64,000 nt of DNA. Source: Myxococcales bacterium (GTDB lineage Bacteria; Myxococcota_A; Polyangia; Polyangiales; Polyangiaceae). Every line of letters begins with the position of its first letter. Position 1 is the stretch's first letter. Below, in pieces: positions 9,749-19,748 of the stretch. The DNA is taken from the NCBI GenBank assembly GCA_012514535.1, contig JAAZAA010000227.1, forward strand, positions 1 to 64,000. Direction: 5' to 3'. The translations under genes and the position numbers were made by a program. The notes beneath the pieces were generated by a model, which ran no database searches, had not been told where the DNA came from, and worked only from the letters and a program-made list of their open reading frames with translations.

Positions 9749-9980
9749 CCTCGCCCACCACCGGTCGGTATCTGGCCGTTCTCATTATGGTTTTCTCTTA
9801 GACGAACCGCTGGGGTCGCACATGAGGCGGCTTCCGGCGTTTCGCATTTCAGTCTCTTGTTCGCCTTCGTGGAAGATTTCCGCTGTCAGAAGCACCTTCG
9901 CCCGCCGGCGATCCAACACGCCCGGGGACTTCAGCCCGGCCACCTTGTGCGCTGAATCCAACGCTCACCAACGAGGACAC

Positions 9981-11687
9981 ATGTTTCGAAAGCGCATTGC
10001 GGCAGTCAGTGTCATCGCAGCTGCCATGTTCGCGGGAGGAGTGACGACTCCTCGCCCCGCCCACGCTGCCGACGTCATCGACTTGGACGAAGAAGACAGC
10101 GGGGGCGTCATCGACCTCGATGAGGGGGATGCAGCTCCTCCGCCCGCCGTCGTAGCCGGAGACATGACGGAGGAAGCCGCGGCCGCGAAGCGTGCTTTCG
10201 ACCAGAAGCGCTGGCCCGAAGCCGCCCAGGGGATGTTCCGGGTGGTCGCAGGTGAGACGGGGGACGACCCCGGGAACCGTCAGCTCGCCGAGTACTACCT
10301 GGCGGTCTCCCTGTACAACCTCAAGTTCTTCCAGGCGAGCTTCGCGATCTTCAGCGTGATCGCGGACAACCCGAACCACCTGCGGTTCAACGAGACCCTG
10401 CTCTGGCTGGCCAAGCTCGCCACCGACCTCCCCGAGGCGGCGGACATCATCGCCCGCGTCGGTAAGTACGGCGACGAGCACCTCGCGCGCTTCGACAACA
10501 AGGAGCAGCGGGAGCTCTACTGGCAGCTCAACTACATGTTGGGGCGCTACAAGTACCAGCAGGGCGACTACGAGGAGGCGATCCGGCTCTTCCAGAAGGT
10601 CGATCGCCAGAGCCCGCAGTACGTCAGGGCGCAGTTCTTCACCGGCATCAGCTACGTCCGAGTGCGGAAGTCGGTGCCCGCCGTCAAGGCCTTCCAGCGC
10701 ATCGAGAAGGCGATCGCCGAGGGCACGAAGGGCGTCGAGGACGAGAACCGCATGCTCGACCTCGCGAAGCTGTCGATGGCGCGGACGTTCTACTCCGCCT
10801 CCATCCGGCTCGATCCCGAGACGAACGCTCCGACGATCGATGAGACGAAGCTGAGCGCGGCGGTCAAGTACTGGAACGAGGTCGAGGAGAACAGCGAGTA
10901 CTGGCTCGACGCACACTTCGAAGAGGCCTGGGCCTACTTCATGGCGGGTCAGTACACCCGCGCTCTCGGCAACATCCACACCCTGAACGCTCCGTACTTC
11001 CCCAAGGCGTTCTACCCCGAGGCGGACATCCTCAAGGCGGTCGTCTACTTCACGAACTGCGACTACGACCGCGCGACGATCGTCGTGGCGCGGTTCCAGC
11101 AGAAGACCCAGCCGGTCAAGGAGGAGCTCCAGAAGGTCCTCCAGAAGTACAAGGGGGAGAACCAGGACGAGGAGTTCTACAAGTTCCTCATCCAGGTCCG
11201 TGAAGGGAAGGCGAATCTGAACGAGACGGTGGAGCCCATCGTCGAGTCGGCTCTCAGCGATCGCAATCTCCTCCGCAACATCGAGTACGTGCGACTGCTC
11301 GAGGAGGAGGAGAAGCGGTTCAAGAAGGCGCCGCCGACCTTCCAGAACTCGGCCATCGGTACGCAGGTCGAGCAGTCGCTCGAGCTGGCCAAGACGCTGG
11401 CGAAGAAGCGAGCCGGCAGGCTCGCTCGTCAGCGGTACCAGAGGTACGTGGACGAGATGGATGAACACATCCGTAACGGTGACAAGATCCTGATCGACAT
11501 CGTTGCGGCGAAGCGAAATTTGCTCGACCAGGCCATCACCGAAGGTCAGGTCAGCGCGGCCGAGTCGAAGCTCTTCGGCGTGGTCAACCCGGACGACGAG
11601 CACTTCATGTGGCCCTTCGACGGTGAATACTGGCGCGACGAGCTCGGCTTCTATCGTCAAGAAGTCCAGTCGGCTTGCGGGAGATAA
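9981..11687 (+). CDS. Exported TPR protein (possible GltC-like)
   Basis: MFRKRIAAVSVIAAAMFAGGVTTPRPAHAAD signal peptide; TPR-like helices; first gene of the TPR cluster. Confidence 0.75.
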   Translation: MFRKRIAAVSVIAAAMFAGGVTTPRPAHAADVIDLDEEDSGGVIDLDEGDAAPPPAVVAGDMTEEAAAAKRAFDQKRWPEAAQGMFRVVAGETGDDPGNRQLAEYYLAVSLYNLKFFQASFAIFSVIADNPNHLRFNETLLWLAKLATDLPEAADIIARVGKYGDEHLARFDNKEQRELYWQLNYMLGRYKYQQGDYEEAIRLFQKVDRQSPQYVRAQFFTGISYVRVRKSVPAVKAFQRIEKAIAEGTKGVEDENRMLDLAKLSMARTFYSASIRLDPETNAPTIDETKLSAAVKYWNEVEENSEYWLDAHFEEAWAYFMAGQYTRALGNIHTLNAPYFPKAFYPEADILKAVVYFTNCDYDRATIVVARFQQKTQPVKEELQKVLQKYKGENQDEEFYKFLIQVREGKANLNETVEPIVESALSDRNLLRNIEYVRLLEEEEKRFKKAPPTFQNSAIGTQVEQSLELAKTLAKKRAGRLARQRYQRYVDEMDEHIRNGDKILIDIVAAKRNLLDQAITEGQVSAAESKLFGVVNPDDEHFMWPFDGEYWRDELGFYRQEVQSACGR

Positions 11688-11692
11688 TCGAG

Positions 11693-14600
11693 ATGCACAT
11701 CAAGCACGCGAAGACCGTTGTGGCCACCTTGTGTGGCCTGCTGTTGACTACGGCGTCGGCCCTGGGGGCGGACGCGCGCAAGATGAGCGCCGAGTGCGTC
11801 TCGCCTCAGGCATACAAGAACATCGAGGAGTGCCCCGGTGGCCCCGCGAAGTTCGAGGGGAAGAAGCGCAAGGGCACCTCATTCAAGAGCAAGCCGCCGC
11901 CAATCGAGACGAAGAAGCGGACGGACGCCAAGCCCGGCGACATCGGCGCCCTCGAGAAGCTGATCGAACGTGATACCCGCAAGGGCAAGATGCAGCAGCG
12001 CGTGAAGAGTCTGCTCATCACGGAGATCACGGGCCTCGAGCGCCTCTACAAGTCGACGCCCGACAAGTCGAAGGACAAGCCGCAGCTGACCTTGCGTCTC
12101 GCGGAGGCCTACGCGGAGCTCGAGCAGTCGGCGATCCGCGAGAAGATCGCGACCGACATCGCGATCCAGGACGCGAAGAAGAAGAAGAAGGACACCTCGA
12201 AGCTCCGCAAGGAGGTGGCCAAGGCCAAGCAGATGGAGAAGGCTGCTCGGGCCAAGGCCATCGCGTACTACCGCGTGATGGCGTCCAAGTACTCGAGCTA
12301 CTCGAAGATCGACGAGGTGCTCTACTACCTCGCGTACGAGTACGAGCAGGCGGGCGACCTGCAGAACGCCCGGAAGACGTACTACGAGTTGATTGAGAAG
12401 GCGCCGAAGTCGCCGTACGTCCCGAACGCCTACCTCGCCTTCGGTGAGCTCTTCTTCCAGGAGGCCAGCGCGGACCCGTCCAAGTGGGCCCTGGCCGAGG
12501 CGGCTTACAAGGAGGTGGTGAAGTACCCGCCGCCGAACAACAAGCTGTACGGCTACGCGCACTACAAGCTCGGCTACGTGTACTGGAACCAGGGCATGTA
12601 CAAGCAGGCCCTGGCCGAGTTCAAGAAGGTCATCGAGTTCGGCAACACGCACTCCCAGCTGCCGAACGCCAAGCAGCTCGCCAACTCGGCGCGCCGTGAC
12701 CTGATCCCGGTGTACGCGGCCAGCGAAGCGCCGAACAAGGCGTTCGTGTACTTCAAGCCGCTCGCCGAGGGGAAGACCGACGAGAACGCCATCAAGATGA
12801 TGCGCGATCTCGGGTATGCCTACCTCGACACCGGCCACTACGCCGAGGGCATCGAGCTCTACAAGGACCTGATGTCCCGGGACAAGGGTGAGCACTGGTG
12901 CGAGTACCAGGGCCAGATCACCACGGCGGTCCAGGCGGCGTACTCGGCGGACAAGGAGCGGATCAAGCGCGAGCTCGATCAGCAGCTGGAGATCCGCAAG
13001 CAGTTCAACGGCATGAAGGTGCCGGAGAAGGCCAAGCTCGCCTGTGACAACAAGACCGCCGAGCTCCTCTCCGAGACGGCGATGAGCTGGCACCTCGAGG
13101 CGGTCGGTACGGGCGGCGTGCGCGGCACGAACAGCCCGCAGACGATGGACCTGGCGGCGTACATCTACAAGAAGGTCGCCGACAACTTCACGTCGGAAGA
13201 CTTCGCCAAGTTCGAGTTCCCCCGCATCGTCAAGGAAGACTGGCCGACGATCTACAAGATCAAGTACGCCATGGCGGACCTCCTCTACTTCCAGCAGCGC
13301 TGGGAGCTCTGCGGTCCGGCCTTCGACGCGGTGGTCGCCGAGAACCCGAAGGGTCCCGACGCAGCCGAGGCCGCGTACGCTTCTGTGCTCTGCTACCAGA
13401 AGATGTACGACCAGATGCACAAGGGCGGCAGCGACCGGAAGGGCAAGGGCCTCGGTCCGAAGGGCGCCTCCGAGGAGGATCGCCAGGCCGCGAAGGGCGA
13501 GTGGGAGAAGTTCAAGCCGAAGGAAATGTCCGAGATGCAGAAGGGCATGGTCACGGCTTTCAACCGCTACGTCTGCTACATCACCCCGAAGGCCGGCGAC
13601 ACCGAGGCCGAGGAGCAGTACGTCGAGGTGAAGTACGCGCGTGCGCGCACCTACTTCGAGGCGCAGCACTGGGAGGAGGCGGCGCTCGGCTTCCGAGACA
13701 TCGCCATCAACCACGCGGACAAGGACGCGGGCATCTTCGCCGCCCAGCTCTACCTCGAGGCCGTGAACGTGCTCGGCTCCAAGGCGGAGCCGCCGCGACC
13801 GGCGTGCTTCGACGACATGGCCGCGGACGTGCCGATCTTCCTGAAGAACTACTGCCAGGGCTCGGCCTACGAGGACAACAAGGAGCAGTGCGAGCTGCTG
13901 ACCCGCATCGAGTTCGACGTGAAGCGTCTCGCGGCGCAGAAGAAGGTCGAGCTGGCGGACAACCAGGCGGACAAGGGCGACTACAAGAGCGCGCTGGAGA
14001 ACTACAAGGCGGGCGGCGACGCCTACCTCGACCTCTGGCGGGGCTACTGCGAGAAGCCCATGGCCGCGGGTGAGAAGGTCAAGCAGTGCGAGACCGCCCA
14101 CGAGATCGTCTACAACATGGCGCGGGCCTACCAGGCTGGCCGTCTCCTCGCGAAGTCGATTCAGGCGCGCATGATCCTCCTGAATCCCAAGTACGGGATG
14201 CAGAACACGGACCTGGCGCTGAAGGCGACCTACGAGATCGGCGGCAACTACCAGGCCATCGCCGTGTACGACAAGGCGGCCGACTTCTACGAGCGGTACG
14301 CGAGGGACTCGAAGTTCCGTGGCGAGAACGCCGACCAGGCCCTGAGCGACGCGGTGGTGTTGCGACTCGGTCTGGGCCAGGAGGACAAGGCTCTCGAGAC
14401 GGCGACGCTGTTCCAGCGGAACTTCGGCGCTCGGAAGCCGGCCCAGGCGGCGCAGATCGGCTTCGCCATCGCGGCGAACTACGCGGACAAGGGTGCATGG
14501 GACGATGCGCGCAAGAGCCTGACCGGTTCGATGCGACTCATCGACTCCAGCGCCACGCTCGACGTGCGACTCCAGGCCCACGCCCTGCTCGGTCGCGCCT

Positions 14601-15376
14601 ACGAGAAGCTGAAGAGCAAGCCGGCGGCAGATCGCGAGTACCGGACGGTCGTGTCCCTGTGGTCCGACCCGAAGAAGGCGGTCGCGGCGATCGAGAAGGA
14701 CGGCGGGCCTCGTGAGCTCGGTCGTGCCCTCGAAGCCGTGGGTGAGGCGCTCTTCTACTTCGCCGAGCAGAAGAAGGAGAAGGTCGATGCCTACGCGTTC
14801 CCGAAGTACAACGGACCGAAGGACCGGGAAGGCATCAACAAGCACATCAGCACCAAGGTCAAGGACTGGTACACGAAGAAGCGCGACATGATCGCCGAGG
14901 TGAGCAAGGAGTACGAGAAGGTCGTCCTTCTCGAGCCCGTGCCTCCGCCGAAGTGGGTCATCGCGGCCGGTTCGCGCGTCGGTGAGATGTGGGGCAAGTT
15001 CGTCGCGGACTTCCGCTCTGCGCCGATCCCCAAGGAGTGGGAGCGGGACTTCGAAATCCGGACCGCCTACTACGGCGCGCTGGACGACGCTTCCGAGCCC
15101 TTCAAGAAGCAGGCCCGCGGTGCTTACGAGATCTGCCTCGGGTACTCGGTGAAGTACCAGTACTTCGACGGGTTCAGCCGGTCCTGCGAGGAGTGGCTCG
15201 CCGAGAACTACAAGGCCGAGTTCGCCCTCATCGACGAGTTCCGCGGAGCTCCGACCCGCGTGAACGACCCGCTCCGTGAGCAGGCGTACCCGCTCCGAAT
15301 CGGTGGTGAGCCGATGGTGAGTGCGCCCACGGTACCGGTGGAGGAACAGAAGAAGCAGGAGGCGGCCAGCAAGTGA
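11693..15376 (+). CDS. gltD: Large exported TPR protein, AgmU/GltD-like
   Basis: 1228 aa, signal peptide, multiple TPRs, size and neighbourhood like Myxococcus AgmU. Begins 6 bp after the previous stop. The symbol is an inference. Confidence 0.6.
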   Translation: MHIKHAKTVVATLCGLLLTTASALGADARKMSAECVSPQAYKNIEECPGGPAKFEGKKRKGTSFKSKPPPIETKKRTDAKPGDIGALEKLIERDTRKGKMQQRVKSLLITEITGLERLYKSTPDKSKDKPQLTLRLAEAYAELEQSAIREKIATDIAIQDAKKKKKDTSKLRKEVAKAKQMEKAARAKAIAYYRVMASKYSSYSKIDEVLYYLAYEYEQAGDLQNARKTYYELIEKAPKSPYVPNAYLAFGELFFQEASADPSKWALAEAAYKEVVKYPPPNNKLYGYAHYKLGYVYWNQGMYKQALAEFKKVIEFGNTHSQLPNAKQLANSARRDLIPVYAASEAPNKAFVYFKPLAEGKTDENAIKMMRDLGYAYLDTGHYAEGIELYKDLMSRDKGEHWCEYQGQITTAVQAAYSADKERIKRELDQQLEIRKQFNGMKVPEKAKLACDNKTAELLSETAMSWHLEAVGTGGVRGTNSPQTMDLAAYIYKKVADNFTSEDFAKFEFPRIVKEDWPTIYKIKYAMADLLYFQQRWELCGPAFDAVVAENPKGPDAAEAAYASVLCYQKMYDQMHKGGSDRKGKGLGPKGASEEDRQAAKGEWEKFKPKEMSEMQKGMVTAFNRYVCYITPKAGDTEAEEQYVEVKYARARTYFEAQHWEEAALGFRDIAINHADKDAGIFAAQLYLEAVNVLGSKAEPPRPACFDDMAADVPIFLKNYCQGSAYEDNKEQCELLTRIEFDVKRLAAQKKVELADNQADKGDYKSALENYKAGGDAYLDLWRGYCEKPMAAGEKVKQCETAHEIVYNMARAYQAGRLLAKSIQARMILLNPKYGMQNTDLALKATYEIGGNYQAIAVYDKAADFYERYARDSKFRGENADQALSDAVVLRLGLGQEDKALETATLFQRNFGARKPAQAAQIGFAIAANYADKGAWDDARKSLTGSMRLIDSSATLDVRLQAHALLGRAYEKLKSKPAADREYRTVVSLWSDPKKAVAAIEKDGGPRELGRALEAVGEALFYFAEQKKEKVDAYAFPKYNGPKDREGINKHISTKVKDWYTKKRDMIAEVSKEYEKVVLLEPVPPPKWVIAAGSRVGEMWGKFVADFRSAPIPKEWERDFEIRTAYYGALDDASEPFKKQARGAYEICLGYSVKYQYFDGFSRSCEEWLAENYKAEFALIDEFRGAPTRVNDPLREQAYPLRIGGEPMVSAPTVPVEEQKKQEAASK

Positions 15377-15458
15377 GCCGCGACGCGGGCCGCTGTGAGG
15401 TCGGGAGGCATTCCGACGCGCGGCGGCCCGCACGCTGACCAAGAACGGAGATGACGAG

Positions 15459-16952
15459 ATGAAGACGTTCAGTGGACTTGCAGCGATTGCCCTCTTGCTT
15501 GGGGCCGTGGCTTGCGGTGGTAGCAGCAAGAAGGCTCTGGACCCCGACCTGGCGAGCGGGAAGAAGGACCGCAGCGGCAACATGGTGGCCAAGGCGGCGG
15601 AGAAGGGCTTCAACGATGCCCTCGACGACTTCGCGGCTCAGGACCGCGCGGCGTCGTGGAACGACGCGACCTGTGATCGGGTCGCCAAGGCGTTCCTCGC
15701 GGCGTCGGACAAGCAGAAGTCGTTGGCCGGCAACGTGCTGCCCGAGGCCATCTACAACGCGGGCCTGGCCTATCAGCGCTGTGGCGACGACGCGAAGGCG
15801 AAGGAGCAGTTCTCGAAGGCCCTGGCGGAGGAGTCGGAGTTCCACCGCGCGCGGGCGCAGCTGGCGCTCTACAAGTTCCAGGAGACCAAGGACCTGGACA
15901 CGGCGGTGCGGGAGCTGGACCAGATCATCCGGGACGCGAAGTTCCAGAACGTGGAGGCGCTCGTCAGCCTCGCGGCGCTACAGATGCAGCGGGGTGGCAA
16001 CGTCAGCGGCACGGGCTGTGACGACGACATGAGCTGCGCGCAGCTGAACCTGCAGCGCGCCCTCGCGATCGACGACAGCTTCATGCCGGCGTTCAACCAG
16101 CTCGCGCTCTATTACCTGGAGCAGGCGCGCCTCAAGGCGGGTCAGAAGAAGTCGGCGAAGGGCAAGGGCGGCCTGGTCGTGGCCGGCGCGGCGGCGACCA
16201 AGGCGAACGCGCAGCAGCTCGACCTGGCGGCGCTCGTGGCCTCCCAGGCGCAGAAGAAGAACCCGAACTACGCGCCCATCCACAACACCAGCGGGCTCAT
16301 CCTGGTGGAGCTCCAGAACTACAACGGAGCGGTGAAGGCGTTCGGGACGGCGCGCAAGCTGGACCCGCGCTTCTTCGAAGCGCACATGAACTACGCGGCC
16401 GTGAACCTGTCCTTCCGCGGCTTCGCGGAGGCGGAGAAGGCGTACCGCGAGGCCCTGAAGCTGCGTCCCGACACCTATGAGGCGCATCTCGGGCTGGCGC
16501 TGGCCCTGCGCGGGCAGATCACGCCGTCGAACATGACGAAGTACGTGGCGGAGGTGCAGAAGCACCTGGACGCGGCGAAGAAGATCGACGGGTCACGCCC
16601 GGAGGCCTTCTACAACGAGGCGATCCTCTCGCAGGAGTTCCGCGCCAAGACGAGCGAGGACCCCATCCCCGCCTACGACAAGGCCATCGCGCAGTACGAG
16701 GCCTTCATCTCGAAGGCGAGCGGGGACCCTGCCTTCGCGGACGCGGTCAAGCGCTCGAAGGACCGCGTGCAGGACATCACCGACACGAAGCAGTTCATCA
16801 TCGACGGGCGTGAGATTGAGCGCCAGCAGAAGGAGATCGACGCCCAGATGAAGGCGGAGGCGGAGGCGGCCAAGAAGGCAGCGGAGGCCGAGAAGGCCGC
16901 CGCGGACAAGGCCGCCGCGGCGGACAAGCCAGCGGAGACCGCCAAGCAGTGA
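15459..16952 (+). CDS. gltE: TPR lipoprotein, AglT/GltE-like
   Basis: MKTFSGLAAIALLLGAVACGGSSKK lipobox followed by TPRs; position after the gltD-like gene. The symbol is an inference. Confidence 0.6.
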   Translation: MKTFSGLAAIALLLGAVACGGSSKKALDPDLASGKKDRSGNMVAKAAEKGFNDALDDFAAQDRAASWNDATCDRVAKAFLAASDKQKSLAGNVLPEAIYNAGLAYQRCGDDAKAKEQFSKALAEESEFHRARAQLALYKFQETKDLDTAVRELDQIIRDAKFQNVEALVSLAALQMQRGGNVSGTGCDDDMSCAQLNLQRALAIDDSFMPAFNQLALYYLEQARLKAGQKKSAKGKGGLVVAGAAATKANAQQLDLAALVASQAQKKNPNYAPIHNTSGLILVELQNYNGAVKAFGTARKLDPRFFEAHMNYAAVNLSFRGFAEAEKAYREALKLRPDTYEAHLGLALALRGQITPSNMTKYVAEVQKHLDAAKKIDGSRPEAFYNEAILSQEFRAKTSEDPIPAYDKAIAQYEAFISKASGDPAFADAVKRSKDRVQDITDTKQFIIDGREIERQQKEIDAQMKAEAEAAKKAAEAEKAAADKAAAADKPAETAKQ

Positions 16953-16992
16953 GCCCGACCGTGTCGCTCGGCAGCGGCGCGGGGGCGTGAAG

Positions 16993-17029
16993 GACGAGGA
17001 ACGCACCCCTGAGGGGAGCGTTCCTCGTC
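16993..17029 (+). terminator. Perfect 12-bp stem-loop after the gltE-like gene
   Basis: GACGAGGAACGC (16993-17004) / GCGTTCCTCGTC (17018-17029); weak U-tract. Confidence 0.55.
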
Positions 17030-17209
17030 GCGCATTTGGCGAGCACCCGTTGGCGGCGAGGATTGACGGAGCAGAAGACAAGCAGACAGTTCGACGATGG
17101 GCACCGAGAGCGGAAGCGTCTTCGAAGATTTTTCGACATCGTTCGGGAACTTTGGTGGGCCCGCGATGTCAGATTCGGTGCCTGACGCGGCTGGATCTCT
17201 CGGCCGCTG

Positions 17210-17239
17210 TTGACGACCCCTGGGAAACCCAGGTACACT
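17210..17239 (+). promoter_or_regulatory. Candidate sigma70-type promoter with palindromic spacer
   Basis: TTGACG (17210-17215), 18-bp spacer containing CCTGGGAAACCCAGG, TACACT (17234-17239), upstream of the 17278 ORF. Confidence 0.5.
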
Positions 17240-17277
17240 GATACTGGAAAACAACGGAAAGTTTCGACGAGGCTGAA

Positions 17278-17547
17278 ATGAAGCGTTCGGGCAAGGTGAG
17301 CTTGGTGGCTGGTTTGGTTGGTGTTTCGCTGCTCGTGGTGGCGCCCTCGGCGTTTGCCCAGGCTGCCAAGGAGAGCGGCGGTGACGACGGCTACGGGTAC
17401 GAGTTCTCCGACGACCCGCTCAGCGCCGGTGGCTTCGGCCCCAACGACTCGACCATTCGAGTGCGGGCCAAGGCGCAGCGCACCACCCTGATCCGGCCGC
17501 GGACCTCGTTCGTTCCCGAGATGCTCAAGTCGGTCGAAGACCTCTGA
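17278..17547 (+). CDS. Small exported protein (possible GltF-like)
   Basis: MKRSGKVSLVAGLVGVSLLVVAPSAFAQ signal peptide, 89 aa, located between gltE-like and gltG-like genes. Confidence 0.6.
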   Translation: MKRSGKVSLVAGLVGVSLLVVAPSAFAQAAKESGGDDGYGYEFSDDPLSAGGFGPNDSTIRVRAKAQRTTLIRPRTSFVPEMLKSVEDL

Positions 17548-17645
17548 GCCCTGATTCCCCTCCGACGTTGACCCGATTCTTTCTCGTCACTTCCCCGTGA
17601 GCTCACCGGTGAGCGAATCGAGGAGTGCGTCTAGGTAACCCCGAA

Positions 17646-19682
17646 ATGGCAAAAGCGGTTCTCACATTTGCGCTCTACCAGGGTGACAGCCTCCTGCGTC
17701 GTGAAACGGTCACGCAGGACATCGTCAAGGTCGGTAGGGATCCCAAGAGTCACCTTCAGGTAGAAGACGAGCTGGCGTCGCGGATGCACGCCGTGATCGA
17801 GGTCGCTGGCCCCGATGACATCACGCTCATCGACCTGGGGAACGAGCCGGGCACCCTCGTCAACGGCGCGAACGTGAACAAGTGCAAGCTGCACGTGGGT
17901 GACCAGATCCAGGTCGGCGGAACGCTGATCGTCCTGGAGCGCGCCGAGGCCGCGGGAGCAGAGGTCGCCGCGCCGGTGGCTGCCGCTGCCGCCGTCTCCT
18001 CGAACCCGTTCGCGGCGAGCGCCGCGGCGGTGGCACCTCCCGCTTTCGGTGCCGCAGCTGCTTCGAACCCGTTCGCCGCAGCCGGCGCTTCGAACCCGTT
18101 TGCTGCTGCGGGGGCCTCGAACCCCTTCGCAGGTGCGGCCTCGAGCCCGTTCGCGTCCGCCGCGTCTCACGCTGTGCCGGACGACGCGCCCCCTGGCACG
18201 TACACGTACACCATGCTCAAGAGCGGGCCCGACGTGCCTCCGGACGAGGTGGAGTCGAACGCGCCCGCGGTGGAGGTGATGGTGCTGTGGGACACGAACG
18301 TCCTGCACGTCTCGCACCTGGCTCCGCCCCGCAACTTTTACGTCGGTGAGGAGGAGGGGAAGAACTTCTCCTGTGATTTCTTCGTGCCGAGCGAGAAGCT
18401 GGGGACGACCCGGATGCCGGTCGTCATCGGCGATGCGGCGTCCGTCGCGGTGGTGATCCCGCCGGGTGCGACGGGCCACGTGGAGATCGCTGGCCAGCCG
18501 CGGATGAGCCTGGATCAGGCGCGAGCGCAGGCGCAGCCGTGCTCGGAGCTCAGCGGCGCGCATCAGCTTCCGCTGCCGAACGGGGCGAAGGCGCGCGTCG
18601 AGCTCAACGGCTTCGTCTTCCAGGTCGCCGCGGTGAACGCGGGCAAGCCCATCAAGAAGGGCCTCGCCGCGGGCATGGACTGGACGGTGGCGATGTACTT
18701 CGGCCTGTCGTTCCTGTCTTTCGGCGGTTTGATTGCGGCGATGGCTTACTTCGTCCCGCCGATGGGCCTCACGGACGAAGGTGAGATCGACAAGGATCGC
18801 CTGCTGTTGATTCAGCAGTACCTCAATGCGGCGGCGGAGCGTGAGCAGGAGGAGAAGACGGAAGACGTCGTCTCCGAGAACGCCGATAACAAGGAGGGCG
18901 GTACCGGTACCCGAGCCAAGGGCGAAGAAGGCTCGATGGGTAAGGAGACGAGCAAGGCGACGAACAAGCGCTATGCCGTCCAGGGTCCGAAGGACAACCC
19001 GGATCCACACCTCGCGCGCCAGGCGGCGCTCCGTGAGGCTCGGGACTTCGGCATGATCGGCCTGTTGAACGCCGGCGCGGCGGGCGATCCGAACGCCCCG
19101 ACGGCGCCCTGGGGTCGTGACACCTCGTCCGGTATGGATGACGTCAGCGCCCGCGGAAACATGTGGGGCGACGAGATCGGTGACGCGTTCGGCGCCGGCG
19201 GCCTCGGTCTGTCTGGTATCGGCGAAGGTGGTGGTGGCCGCGGCGAGGGTATCGGCCTCGGCAACATCGGCACCTTGGGTCATGGCGCGGGCACCGGTTC
19301 CGGTCAGGGCTTCGGCGCTGGACATGGCCGCCTCGGCGGGTCCCACAAGACGAAGGCTCCGAGCGTCCGCATGGGTGCCACGACCGTGAACGGGCGCCTC
19401 CCGCCGGAGGTCATCCAGCGTATCGTCCGGCAGAACTTCGGTCGCTTCCGCATGTGCTACGAGCAGGGGCTCTCGCGGAACCCGAACCTCGAAGGGCGCG
19501 TCGGTGTGCGCTTCGTGATCGGTCGTGACGGCGCGGTGTCGACCGCGGGCAACGGTGGCTCGGATCTGCCGGATACGGGCGTGGTGAGCTGCGTGGTGTC
19601 GGCCTTCTACGGGCTGAGCTTCCCGCAGCCGGAAGGCGGCATCGTGACCGTCGTGTATCCCATCATGTTCAGCCCCGGTTGA
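17646..19682 (+). CDS. gltG: FHA-domain, single-TM protein with AgmX/PglI (TonB-like) C-terminal domain; GltG/PglI-like
   Basis: FHA region (VGRDPKSHLQVEDELASRMHAVIEV...LGNEPGTLVNG), TM (MYFGLSFLSFGGLIAAMAYFV), Gly-rich linker, C-terminal GRLPPEVIQRIVRQNFGRFRMCYEQGL...GRVGVRFVIGRDG. The domains are clear; the symbol is an inference. Confidence 0.7.
   Translation: MAKAVLTFALYQGDSLLRRETVTQDIVKVGRDPKSHLQVEDELASRMHAVIEVAGPDDITLIDLGNEPGTLVNGANVNKCKLHVGDQIQVGGTLIVLERAEAAGAEVAAPVAAAAAVSSNPFAASAAAVAPPAFGAAAASNPFAAAGASNPFAAAGASNPFAGAASSPFASAASHAVPDDAPPGTYTYTMLKSGPDVPPDEVESNAPAVEVMVLWDTNVLHVSHLAPPRNFYVGEEEGKNFSCDFFVPSEKLGTTRMPVVIGDAASVAVVIPPGATGHVEIAGQPRMSLDQARAQAQPCSELSGAHQLPLPNGAKARVELNGFVFQVAAVNAGKPIKKGLAAGMDWTVAMYFGLSFLSFGGLIAAMAYFVPPMGLTDEGEIDKDRLLLIQQYLNAAAEREQEEKTEDVVSENADNKEGGTGTRAKGEEGSMGKETSKATNKRYAVQGPKDNPDPHLARQAALREARDFGMIGLLNAGAAGDPNAPTAPWGRDTSSGMDDVSARGNMWGDEIGDAFGAGGLGLSGIGEGGGGRGEGIGLGNIGTLGHGAGTGSGQGFGAGHGRLGGSHKTKAPSVRMGATTVNGRLPPEVIQRIVRQNFGRFRMCYEQGLSRNPNLEGRVGVRFVIGRDGAVSTAGNGGSDLPDTGVVSCVVSAFYGLSFPQPEGGIVTVVYPIMFSPG
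18061..18141 (+). repeat. 27-bp coding repeat encoding GASNPFAAA-type units
   Basis: Repeated ASNPFAAAG in the FHA-protein linker. Confidence 0.75.
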
Positions 19683-19716
19683 GGGCGACCCGCGGAGCGC
19701 GGGGAATGAGTCGAGT

Positions 19717-19748
19717 GAAGACGCCGCCTCCGGGCGGCGTCTTCCATT
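19717..19748 (+). terminator. Intrinsic terminator after the FHA/AgmX-C protein
   Basis: GAAGACGCCGCC (19717-19728) TCCG GGCGGCGTCTTC (19733-19744) followed by CATTTT. Confidence 0.85.

Noticed and set aside
9849-11660. 603-aa minus-strand ORF antisense to the first TPR gene
   Set aside because: Shadow ORF; the plus-strand product has a signal peptide and helical repeats.
11879-15613. 1244-aa minus-strand ORF antisense to the gltD-like gene
   Set aside because: Same codon-mirror effect; low-complexity Leu/Val/Arg/Glu protein with no recognisable motif.
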